DNA from: Alkaliphilus flagellatus | Lineage (GTDB): Bacteria; Bacillota; Clostridia; Peptostreptococcales; Natronincolaceae | Length of the DNA stretch: 64,000 bases | Assembly: GCF_018919215.1 (NCBI RefSeq) | Contig: NZ_JAHLQK010000002.1 | Coordinates: 248,001-312,000, forward strand | Reading direction: 5' to 3' | Shown: positions 16,689 through 24,126 of the stretch, piece by piece | Layout: the number at the start of each line of letters is the position of its first letter | How positions within the stretch are numbered: position 1 is the stretch's first letter | Notes under the pieces: model-generated | Seen by the model: the letters and a program-made list of their open reading frames with translations, nothing else | Databases searched by the model: none | What the model was told of the DNA's origin: nothing | Program-made: the position numbers and the translations under genes

Positions 16689-17786
16689 TTACATCACCTG
16701 CTCAGTGCTTTTTTTAAAGAAATACTTAACTTTAGGATATATTCCCTTTAGGAAAAATAGGAAAATGATGAATGAGCATAAGTACTTAACTGGTTCTGGC
16801 AAGTTAAAAAGTAATTTATTTGCACTTTCAATGGTATTATCAATCCTATTAAAGTTAACAGCAGGCTTAAACCCAGGCATAAGCCATAAATTAGTTAGAT
16901 AACCAACTATTAATGAAAAGACAGAGATAGTTACTCCATATATTACAGCAGTTTTTTTACCAATTAACTTATAAATACTAAGTAGCTCAGGAATATTAGT
17001 AGCTGCACCTGCCATCAAAAAGGTAATAGCAGCACCAGGTGAAGCACCACTGGCAATTAGAGCAGCTATAAAAGGAATATGTCCAACAGCACAAACATAC
17101 ATGAATGCAGCAAGAACTGCTACATTCCAAAGTGATAGCATACTAGGATTTCCTAAATACTTTTGTATAAATGCATCTGGAAATGCAGTTAGAATAAATC
17201 CTCCAAACAACATACCTAAAACTACGTATTTACTTAATACTACAGCTAAATCACCTATTACCCACTGAATACCGGATCTAAATTTTTCTAGTAAAGTGAC
17301 TTTTTCTATTGGTTTTAATGAATTAGCTATTATTTCTTCTTCTAGACCTTCTTTTCTTAATTCATTGCCTCCCAGTTTATTGCCGATTATTCCTACAATA
17401 AAAGGAAGCAAAAGTCCTGCAACTATATTTATTATAGTTATTTCTTTACCTAATAAGCCATAGCTAAGTATTATTGCTATAGGATTTAGTACAGGTGTAG
17501 ATGCCATAAAAGCTAGTGTGGGCCCTACATATGCTCCAGAGTAGTATAGGCTAATGCCAAGGGGAATTGTACCGCAACTACAAATAGGTAAGCAAGTACC
17601 TGAAAGTGTTGACTTTAAAATAGAGCTAAGCTTAGTATTTCCTAAGGCTTTGTGAAATCTCCTAGGAGAAATAACATCATGCAAAAGCCCTGCTACTATG
17701 TAACTAAAAACAAGCCAACCAGAAGCTCCATTTAATAAACCTATTGAGGTAAATATAATGTCATTTAAAAAATCTAGTATTAACAA
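16689..17786 (-). CDS. saoE: DUF318/ArsP-type permease (SaoE-like efflux transporter)
   Basis: A 365-residue integral membrane protein with about eight to ten helices. Two halves carry family motifs: SGTCLPICSCGTIPLGISLY near 60-80, and FMYVCAVGHIPFIAALIASG in the second half. Pfam permease (DUF318) members such as ArsP export organoarsenicals through a Cys-containing path. The start is TTG 17786 with GAGGTGA 8 bases upstream; no in-frame ATG precedes it. It is 7 bases after the thioredoxin-like selenoprotein gene and 3 bases before saoC. Likely substrate: an organometal or metalloid product (inference). Confidence 0.85.
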   Translation of the reverse strand: MLILDFLNDIIFTSIGLLNGASGWLVFSYIVAGLLHDVISPRRFHKALGNTKLSSILKSTLSGTCLPICSCGTIPLGISLYYSGAYVGPTLAFMASTPVLNPIAIILSYGLLGKEITIINIVAGLLLPFIVGIIGNKLGGNELRKEGLEEEIIANSLKPIEKVTLLEKFRSGIQWVIGDLAVVLSKYVVLGMLFGGFILTAFPDAFIQKYLGNPSMLSLWNVAVLAAFMYVCAVGHIPFIAALIASGASPGAAITFLMAGAATNIPELLSIYKLIGKKTAVIYGVTISVFSLIVGYLTNLWLMPGFKPAVNFNRIDNTIESANKLLFNLPEPVKYLCSFIIFLFFLKGIYPKVKYFFKKSTEQVM

Positions 17787-17793
17787 TAAAACA

Positions 17794-18063
17794 TCACCTC
17801 ATATCATCTAGCTCACTAACAGCTAGAGCAATTTCATTTTCGATAATATTCTTAGATATTCGCTGAATTTTCTTTTTTTCATTTATAATTAAAGTTCCTC
17901 TAAATATAACTCCATACTTCTTAACATAGCTCATATCTTTGCCTGCTATATAAATCTTCACATCAACCTTATCTTTGTACTTTGCTGCAGCAACCTCTAC
18001 AGCTCGGGTATACCCATCACAGCTAGGTCAAGTATTAATAAACTCAACTAGAACCTTTGACAT
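17794..18063 (-). CDS. saoT: Thioredoxin-like selenoprotein with U-x-x-C motif (in-frame TGA)
   Basis: On the minus strand, ATG 18063-18061 (RBS GAGGTG) opens a 90-codon frame ending in TGA 17796-17794, with one in-frame TGA at 18030-18028. Read as Sec it gives an 89-residue thioredoxin-like protein: MSKVLVEFINT-U-PSCDGYT, so the redox site is U12-P-S-C15 at the end of the first strand, just where thioredoxins have CxxC. The rest (VKIYIAGKDMSYVKKYGVIF, then RGTLIINEKKKIQR) fits a glutaredoxin/thioredoxin fold with a Gly-Thr-Leu strand in the cis-Pro region. Complementary arms after the TGA (AGCT with AGCT, GGGT with ACCC) can form a hairpin. It lies between the DsrE-like gene and the permease gene. 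Confidence 0.82.
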
Positions 18064-18094
18064 TTATACACCTCATTTCTAGTGAATAAAATAA

Positions 18095-18116
18095 CAAAGT
18101 CCGCAAAACGGACTCT
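18095..18116 (-). terminator. Hairpin between the DsrE-like gene and the thioredoxin-like gene
   Basis: AGTCCG (18098-18103) pairs with CGGACT (18109-18114), followed on the minus strand by T-rich sequence. It may be a leaky terminator or processing site that lowers expression of the three downstream genes. Confidence 0.6.
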
Positions 18117-18126
18117 TTATTGTGGG

Positions 18127-18459
18127 TTAGAATGTAATTACTTGATCAAGCTCTACTGAACCAAGAGCACCATATAGTACTGGAAAACAACCGATTGCAG
18201 CACCCGGTACAAGTCTATTTTCAATTTGTCTCTCAAGTGCACATTGATCACATGCTAATAATATCATACCTGTTTGTTCATGAAGTTTTTGAAGTCTTTC
18301 ACCTATATCGGTTTCATTCAATAATAAGAAGGTATTATCGAATAAAAAAAACATCCCTACTACCTCAGCACCATGATTGCCGGCTTCTAATTGTGGAATT
18401 ACCATATCTCTTAAAATAGTTCTTGAATTATCTGAGCTTATAACATATGCAACTTTCAT
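18127..18459 (-). CDS. saoD: DsrE-like protein (SaoD-like)
   Basis: A 110-residue DsrE/F-fold protein. It starts MKVAYVISSDNSRTILRDMV (ATG 18459, RBS GGAGGAAT) and has the typical EVVGMFFLFDNTFLL strand and ILLACDQCALER with two cysteines near 77 and 80, then GAAIGCFPVLY. DsrE-family proteins carry sulfur or other soft ligands on cysteine. A longer frame to 18504 lacks a site and is not family-like. First gene of the minus-strand operon, divergent from the molybdopterin oxidoreductase at 18657. Confidence 0.82.
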   Translation of the reverse strand: MKVAYVISSDNSRTILRDMVIPQLEAGNHGAEVVGMFFLFDNTFLLLNETDIGERLQKLHEQTGMILLACDQCALERQIENRLVPGAAIGCFPVLYGALGSVELDQVITF

Positions 18460-18589
18460 CCAAATTCCTCCCTTCATCGTCAAAATTCGTCTTAATAATA
18501 ACATATTTGTCTAAAAAATAACAATTGCAATATATTATAATAGAATTCTCATCTATTAATATTATCTATTTAACAATTATTGATTGTGA

Positions 18590-18602
18590 TGTTATCATAA
18601 CA
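18590..18602. promoter_or_regulatory. Palindrome in the saoD/molybdopterin oxidoreductase divergent promoter
   Basis: TGTTAT-C-ATAACA is a perfect 13-base inverted repeat midway in the 197-base divergent intergenic region. It could be an operator controlling both transcription units. No regulator gene is visible nearby. Confidence 0.4.
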
Positions 18603-18656
18603 AGTAAAAGGCAATAAAAGATGTGATATGAATAAGGGTATTGGGGGAATGAGTGA

Positions 18657-20696
18657 ATGATTAAGGGGATATGTAGTTTTTGTGGCGGAAACTGTGGAAT
18701 TGAACTACTGGTAAAGGACAATAAAATAATTGAAGTTAAGGGGGATAAAAACCACCCCATAAGTAAAGGATTTATTTGTCCAAAGGGAAAGGCCTTACCT
18801 GAAATAGTTCATTCTAAAGATAGATTATCCAAGCCAATGAAAAAAGATAAAAATGGTAATTGGATAGAGATAGACTATAAAGATGCTATTGATATTATAA
18901 CTAAAAAATTAAAATCATTAAAAGATGAATTTGGAGCAGAAGCCTTATCAATGCATACGGGTGAAGCAGGAGTGAGAAGACAGTTTCCAGAGTATGTAAG
19001 AAGGTTTTGTCAGTGTTATGGAACACCTAACTACTCAGCAGCAGGAAGTCATTGTCATCTATCAAAACAAATGGCAAACAAGGTGACTATGGGAATGCTA
19101 CCAAGTGCTGATTATAAGAACAGTAAATGTATAGTTTTATGGGGTTATAATCCAGCGAATGCTCATCCATATATGATGATGGATATAAATGAAGCTGTTA
19201 GAAAAGGAGCTAAATTAATAGTCGTAGATCCTAATAGAATACAAACTGCTAAAAGAGCAGATATTCATTTAAAACTTAGACCTGGAACAGATGGAGCATT
19301 AGCCCTAGGACTTATTTATGTAATTATTAAGGAAAATAACTATGATAGAAAATTTGTAGAAAACTGGACTGTAGGTTTTGACAAATTAGTGGATTTAGTT
19401 AAAGATTATACGCCGGAGTATGTTGAAGGAATTACAAATATTCCTGCTGAAACTATTGTAGAAACAGCTAGAATGTTTGCAAAGAATAAACCAGCAAATA
19501 TTTCTCCTGGAATAGCAATAGAGCTATTGACAAATGGATTTCAAACCGCAAGAGCAATTTCAATACTTCAAGCAATAACAGGAAATATTGATTTAGTTGG
19601 TGGAGCTATGATGAATTCACCTGCACCTTTATCTCCAATAGAGTGGGAAAACCCTAGATATAATAAGAAGCCTATAGGAAGTACTGAGTTTCCTCTATTT
19701 TATGAAACCTTTGATGCAGCTCAAGCCAATATTATTAGCGATGTTATACTTGAAGGTAAGCCTTACCCATTAAAAGCTATGATAGTAATAGGAAGCAATC
19801 CAATACTGACATGGCCAAATGCTAATAAGTTAAAAAAGGCTTTAAAGTCCCTTGACTTATTAGTTGTAATGGACAACTTTATGACAGAAACCGCAAAACT
19901 TGCGGACTTAATTATTCCTGGGAGTTTCTTTGTGGAAAGATATGAAATATGGAATCAAAGGGGCATGTTGAATGAGGGTATCTTAGGCTTGTCATCTAAA
20001 ATAATTGATAATGAATATGGCACTTCAGAATGGAAGTTTATTAGTGATATAGCAAAAGCCATGGGATACGAGGAAGAACTTCCTTGGAATACAGAAGAGG
20101 AGGCTATTGATTATAGGTTTAAAAAACTTGGACTAAGTTTTGAAGAAATATCTGAAATGTATTATGGATATAAATATGAGGATTTTAAAGAAAAGAAATA
20201 CGAAGAAAAAAGATTTAATACACCTACAGGTAAGGTAGAAATATATTCAAAAAGCTTAGAAGAATTAGGCTATGATCCTCTGCCTATATACTATGAACCA
20301 CTAGAAAGTCCAATGTCTACTAAGAATTTAGCTAAGGAGTACCCTTTTGTACTTTCTACAGGAGCTAGATATTTAGAATATTACCACTCAAGATATAGAA
20401 ATATAAAATTCCTTAAGGACTATAAAGATGAGATCGAGCCAACAGTTAAAGTTCATCCTGAGGCAGCAGAAAAAGAAGGTATTAAGAATGGAGATATGGT
20501 GAAAGTTGAAAGTTTAAGAGGAAGCATAAAATTAAAGGCAGAAATAACAGGTGATATACTTCCTACAACAGTTCTTATACCTCATGGTTGGAATAATGCA
20601 AATGCGAATGAGTTAACAGACAATGAGAAGCTAGATCCTATAAGCGGATTCCCACCAGATAGGGCATTGTTAGCTAAAGTAAAGAAAATAGATTGA
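18657..20696 (+). CDS. Molybdopterin oxidoreductase, DMSO reductase family, within the selenoprotein island
   Basis: A 679-residue single-chain molybdo- or tungsto-enzyme. The N-terminal 4Fe-4S site is C6-x2-C9-x3-C13 (CSFCGGNCGIE) with C41 in GFICPKG. The Mo/W ligand candidate is Cys133 in YSAAGSHCHLSKQ. MGD-binding segments include VVDPNRIQTAKRADIHLKLR, IVIGSNPILTWPNANKL and, at the C-terminus, VLIPHGWNNANANE. No TAT signal is seen, so it is cytosolic. No electron-transfer subunit is adjacent. RBS GGGGGAATGAGTG precedes ATG 18657. It sits between saoD and the MerB-like gene and may supply or remove electrons in the same pathway; the substrate is unknown. Confidence 0.85.
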   Translation: MIKGICSFCGGNCGIELLVKDNKIIEVKGDKNHPISKGFICPKGKALPEIVHSKDRLSKPMKKDKNGNWIEIDYKDAIDIITKKLKSLKDEFGAEALSMHTGEAGVRRQFPEYVRRFCQCYGTPNYSAAGSHCHLSKQMANKVTMGMLPSADYKNSKCIVLWGYNPANAHPYMMMDINEAVRKGAKLIVVDPNRIQTAKRADIHLKLRPGTDGALALGLIYVIIKENNYDRKFVENWTVGFDKLVDLVKDYTPEYVEGITNIPAETIVETARMFAKNKPANISPGIAIELLTNGFQTARAISILQAITGNIDLVGGAMMNSPAPLSPIEWENPRYNKKPIGSTEFPLFYETFDAAQANIISDVILEGKPYPLKAMIVIGSNPILTWPNANKLKKALKSLDLLVVMDNFMTETAKLADLIIPGSFFVERYEIWNQRGMLNEGILGLSSKIIDNEYGTSEWKFISDIAKAMGYEEELPWNTEEEAIDYRFKKLGLSFEEISEMYYGYKYEDFKEKKYEEKRFNTPTGKVEIYSKSLEELGYDPLPIYYEPLESPMSTKNLAKEYPFVLSTGARYLEYYHSRYRNIKFLKDYKDEIEPTVKVHPEAAEKEGIKNGDMVKVESLRGSIKLKAEITGDILPTTVLIPHGWNNANANELTDNEKLDPISGFPPDRALLAKVKKID

Positions 20697-20770
20697 TATA
20701 ATAGGCTTTTTATAATAGCTTTTCTTATAGTTTTAGTTAATTATCTTTAGTTATGGAGGCATAAATACAT

Positions 20771-21445
20771 ATGGAAGAAAATATTCAATTTGAATATTAT
20801 TCAACGGAAAAGTTGATGATAGAAAGCATAGATCAGAGATTAAACCAAACTGAGAAAAAGACTAGAAGGTTCTTAATGAATTATACTATTGATAAAGATA
20901 AACCATTTAACTTAGTTAGGATAACAGAAGATATAGTTAGAAATATAGGTACTTCAGAAGATAAGTTCAATAATTTAATTAACAGCTTAATTAATAAAAG
21001 GGCAATAGTAGTAGATAAAGATAAAAATGTTAATTTTATATATCCTGTTTCGGCACTTCCAACGAATCACAAAGTTACTTTATCAGATGGTAGAAGTTTT
21101 TATGCCATGTGTGCAATAGATGCAATAGGAACAGCATTTACATTTAAGCAAGATATAAATATAGATTCAAAGTGTAGCCAATGTGGAGAGTCAATTTATA
21201 TACAGATAAAGGATGGCAGGCTCTTAAGTTATATACCTGAGGATGCATGCATACTTCATGTAGATTTAAATAAACATAAAAACTGGTCTGGTGATTGTTG
21301 AAATGTTATGAATTTCTTCTGTAAGAAGAAAGATTATGATGAGTATGTAGCTAATATGCAATTATCAGAAGATGACATGTTTTGTCTAAATGCAGCAGAA
21401 GCATTGCAGGTAGCGAGAATGCTTTTTTTTGTAACAGATATATAA
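20771..21445 (+). CDS. saoL: MerB-like organometallic lyase, selenoprotein (in-frame TGA at the catalytic Cys position)
   Basis: Reading through TGA 21299-21301 extends the frame to TAA 21443-21445, 224 residues. An N-terminal winged-helix-like part (about 20-100) precedes YAMCAIDAIG, which matches the MerB active site (Cys96 and Asp99 of MerB correspond to C114 and D117). A metal-binding-like CSQCGES follows at 135-141. The TGA falls in WSGDC-U-NVMNFFC, where MerB has its second catalytic cysteine (Cys159) before the HVHFF block. The tail DMFCLNAAEALQVARMLF fits the MerB end. TTTCTTCT-GT-AAGAAGAAA forms a hairpin close after the TGA. Predicted: cleavage of carbon-metal bonds with a selenolate. 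Confidence 0.83.
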
Positions 21446-21779
21446 TAAGAAGTATAACCGAGGAAGAATAATTTCTCAGTTTTTGAAAGCATAAGGGACA
21501 GTGCTTTTTACTTTTAAATCCCTGTTTTAATTATAAAGCTGTACTTATTAGTAGTTTTTTTATATGTTAAACTAATTTTACCATTTTAGCAGGATGTTAG
21601 GATATTAAAGAGAAGATATTTAGTAAACCATTATGGAAGCTTCCTTCTAATATGTATGCTTTAAATATTATAAAGGCAGAACTAAACAATCTAGCAAAGG
21701 CAATTAAGGGTATTAATATTAAATTGCTATTCTATCCCATTAGATATCAGTTTACTTATAAAACAAAGGAGATAGATAC
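21446..21779. other. Intergenic stretch with no confident gene
   Basis: About 330 AT-rich bases between the MerB-like and zinc-ribbon genes. From about 21607 one plus frame stays open and passes into the zinc-ribbon gene in another phase (KPLWKLPSNMYALNIIKAEL is readable), but it has no start site and I recognise nothing in it; it may be a gene relic. RBS AAAGGAG of the next gene lies at its end. No clear terminator hairpin was found for the MerB-like gene. Confidence 0.3.
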
Positions 21780-22154
21780 ATGTTTTTCATTATGGGAGTG
21801 TCCCCTAAACAGGAAGAACTAGATTTTAATCAAACTACAATTTGCTATCATTGTGGAAAGTATGGCGAGTATAAAGTTACCAAAGAATATATGGTTCTTA
21901 GTTTGTTTTTTATCCCAGTTTTAAAGTGGAATAAAAAATTTTATGTGAAAACTACATGTTGTGGAAGTATATATTCAATTGATAAAGGATTAGGGGAGCG
22001 AATTTCCAAGGGAGAAAATGTAACCGTACATGATAAGGATTTAAAATTAGTACATATGGGTAAAAATTACTATAAAAAAAGATGTTCTAATTGTAGTTTT
22101 AAAACTAATGAAGATTTTCAATATTGCCCAAGGTGTGCATTTCCATTTAAGTAA
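21780..22154 (+). CDS. Small zinc-ribbon protein
   Basis: A 124-residue protein with Cys pairs CYHCGKYG (about 22-25), TTCCGSIY (near 60), and a C-terminal ribbon CSNCSFKTNEDFQYCPRCAF (about 102-121). Between them is a hydrophobic strand (YMVLSLFFIPVLKWNKKFY). The pattern matches small zinc-ribbon proteins of the zinc_ribbon_15 type, common in Firmicutes and of unknown role. RBS AAAGGAGATA precedes ATG 21780. It is the last gene inside the segment bounded by the inverted repeat. Confidence 0.75.
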   Translation: MFFIMGVSPKQEELDFNQTTICYHCGKYGEYKVTKEYMVLSLFFIPVLKWNKKFYVKTTCCGSIYSIDKGLGERISKGENVTVHDKDLKLVHMGKNYYKKRCSNCSFKTNEDFQYCPRCAFPFK

Positions 22155-22172
22155 ATAATCGCTAGGGACTAC

Positions 22173-22218
22173 TCCTAATGTTTCTTACAGAAACAAAAAG
22201 AACCGTCCCCAATGCTTT
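22173..22218. repeat. Right GGGGACG element with internal hairpins
   Basis: GGGAC at 22175-22179 faces GTCCC at 22205-22209, with GTTTCT-TAC-AGAAAC (about 22180-22195) in between, so the element folds on itself. Bases 22189-22218 form the inverted partner of 10981-11010. The GAACCGTCCCC core recalls REP-like elements moved by IS200/RAYT-type transposases. No transposase gene is present. Confidence 0.65.
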
Positions 22219-22744
22219 AATGCTTTCCTCACAATTGTGAGGTTTTTTGTTTGCGAGGCATGTTGCCGAGCCGATGGTCTGAAGGAAGCTGATGGCGGTT
22301 GCTGGAACCAAGCGATAGTGAACCAGTGTTGGCATATGTAGTGGATAACCTTCCAAAAAGTAGGGACGTCCCAATATTAGCTTAACTACATATGTTTGGA
22401 TGGTCGTTTTAGCAACAGGCGAAGTAACTTAACCTTGGAATCACTGTACTCGATGCTGTAGGTGAGGTGGCTGGTATAGGTCAAAAGCCTATGTCAGATG
22501 CGAAGGGCGAAGGAGATTTCAAAGTGTATTGGAGGTAATTTTAAGCAAGAGCGAAGGTGTTGAAAGAAGGCTGAGATGCTGGAAGGTACGAACAGTTGGC
22601 ATAAGATAACTTGCGAACTATCTCGATGACGCAGATATGAAGTAATTAGAGAAATCAAAGATAAGATTGCCATAGAGCTAGAAACGTCAAGGGACTCTAA
22701 TGAAAAACGTATAGCTTGAGCAAAGAATAACGGAAGATGCAGCA
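22219..22744 (+). other. Probable group II intron relic (RNA part, no reverse transcriptase)
   Basis: This gene-free stretch is clearly richer in G and C than its neighbours. It carries phrases that look like group II intron domain I to III sequence, such as GTCTGAAGGAAGCTGATGGC and GGTATAGGTCAAAAGCC. No intron-encoded protein, no clear GTGCG-type 5' end and no domain V hairpin could be identified, so it is at most a fragment. Minus-strand ORFs here have no protein-like features. A short CCTCAC-AATT-GTGAGG hairpin with a T-run lies at 22229-22250. The stretch ends where the arginase N-terminal remnant begins. Confidence 0.4.
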
Positions 22745-23004
22745 ACTAAGGAACAATATACCTTATGTGCTAGATTAGTGTTTATTTCTGTTACAGGATG
22801 TAAGTGTTTTATATTTTCATGACCATTATATTTTTCTTCTTTAGGAACGACTGGTACTGGTACGTTTCCTAAATCATAAGCTGTATGACCATTTTCTTTA
22901 ATCAGATCTATAATTTTATTTTGACGAAGCTTACTAGGTCTATATTGTGCTCCATTCAGACTACAACCATACGTAATAGGAACACCGATTAAAGCTATAT
23001 CCAT
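22745..23004 (-). pseudogene. Arginase remnant, N-terminal part
   Basis: The minus-strand frame from ATG 23004 (RBS ATGAGGAATT) encodes MDIALIGVPITYGCSLNGAQ, PSKLRQNKIIDLIKENGHTA, DLGNVPVPV and INTNLAHKVYCSL: the first 85 or so residues of an arginase. The next expected block (GGDHS metal site) is absent and the frame runs into intron-like sequence. Together with 10734-10980 it accounts for the two ends of a single arginase, with roughly 130 middle residues missing. The promoter and RBS side looks intact but no active enzyme can be made. Confidence 0.75.
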
Positions 23005-23129
23005 ATGTCAATTCCTCATTAAATTTATTTAAATCAATTATAGCATTTAAGGTGCAAGATTGTAATAGAACATGCTCGGATGTATGAAAATTCAGTCATT
23101 AGCATATAGATACATATAATTAACAAAAT

Positions 23130-23162
23130 AAAAAAAGACTAGAAAAATCTAGTCTTTTCAAA
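23130..23162 (-). terminator. Terminator of the parvulin gene
   Basis: AAAAGACTAGA and TCTAGTCTTTT (about 23134-23160) form a stem with A/T-rich tails on both strands, directly after the minus-strand stop at 23168. Confidence 0.85.
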
Positions 23163-23167
23163 TATAT

Positions 23168-23917
23168 TTATTCGTTAATTTTAACTTCATATTCCTTCTT
23201 TAATTCATCAACTCTATTAAGATATGTTTCTTGTTGTTTCATAGCCATTAATTGTTGGCTTAATTGACTTTTAACTTCATCGAAGGCTTTTATAGACTCT
23301 TCTTTTTTATCAACCACTTTAATAATGTGATAACCAAATTGAGTTTTAACAGGAGCACTAACTTCTCCAGCTTTCATATTAAATGCAGCAGCTTCAAACT
23401 CAGGAACCATTCTTCCCTTTGTAAAGTATCCTAAATCTCCACCTTGAGCATTAGATGGGCAGTTAGAATATTTTGTAGCAGCTTCTTCAAATGCTAATCC
23501 ATCACTAATTTCCTTGGCGATTTCTTCAGCTTTTGCTTCATCATCAACAAGAATGTGGCTTGCTTTTACACTTTCAGGCTCTTTAAACATATCTTTATGT
23601 TCGTTATAATAGTTTAAAAGGTCGCCTTCACTTACTTTGATATCTTTTAATAGGTTATGAATTGCAAATTGCTTCAAAATGTTATCTTGCATTCTTCTCG
23701 CTTCTTGCATATAAATTTCATCTTTATCAAGTCCATTTTTAACTGCATCTAAGTAAAATAGTTCTTGGCTAACTAACTCTTGTAGTAATTGCTTTCTACC
23801 TTCTTCAGAGTTAAATTGCATTGCTCTTTGAGGATCTAAGCTATTTAAAAGCAGGTTAAAGTCTTGCTCTGTTACTTCTCTACCACCAACAGTGGCTAAT
23901 ACCTTTTTATTATCCAT
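23168..23917 (-). CDS. Parvulin-type peptidyl-prolyl isomerase without signal peptide
   Basis: A 249-residue SurA/PrsA-like protein. The N-terminal helical chaperone part (about 1-110) is followed by a PpiC/rotamase domain (about 115-210: VKASHILVDDEAKAEEIAKE, GGDLGYFTKGRMVPEFEAAA, TQFGYHIIKV) and a helical tail. There is no signal peptide or lipobox, so unlike PrsA it acts in the cytosol. ATG 23917 (MDNKKVLATVGG) with AAAGGAGCG is preferred over ATG 23959. It appears monocistronic. Confidence 0.88.
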   Translation of the reverse strand: MDNKKVLATVGGREVTEQDFNLLLNSLDPQRAMQFNSEEGRKQLLQELVSQELFYLDAVKNGLDKDEIYMQEARRMQDNILKQFAIHNLLKDIKVSEGDLLNYYNEHKDMFKEPESVKASHILVDDEAKAEEIAKEISDGLAFEEAATKYSNCPSNAQGGDLGYFTKGRMVPEFEAAAFNMKAGEVSAPVKTQFGYHIIKVVDKKEESIKAFDEVKSQLSQQLMAMKQQETYLNRVDELKKEYEVKINE

Positions 23918-24126
23918 TAGTAGACGCTCCTTTATTAGTTTATCTTTATTCTTACCCATAATAACAAAAAAAGTAAAGTATGTCCAATAAACATAGAATG
24001 TAGAACTTTGAAAGAATTAATAAAAGTTTTTTTGTATCATAATAGATTATTTTCACATTAATTCTTTGTTATTCATCGAGAATGTTAGGAACGGTTATTT
24101 AAATTTGGTTTCTACTTAGAAGCATT

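Noticed and set aside
16654-16902. Plus-strand ORF across the saoC/saoE junction
   Set aside because: Antisense to two well-supported minus-strand genes and without RBS or recognisable protein.
22162-22745. Two minus-strand ORFs (22162-22374 and 22494-22745) as genes
   Set aside because: Low-complexity hydrophobic translations without RBS, lying antisense to the intron-like stretch and the repeat; best seen as shadows.
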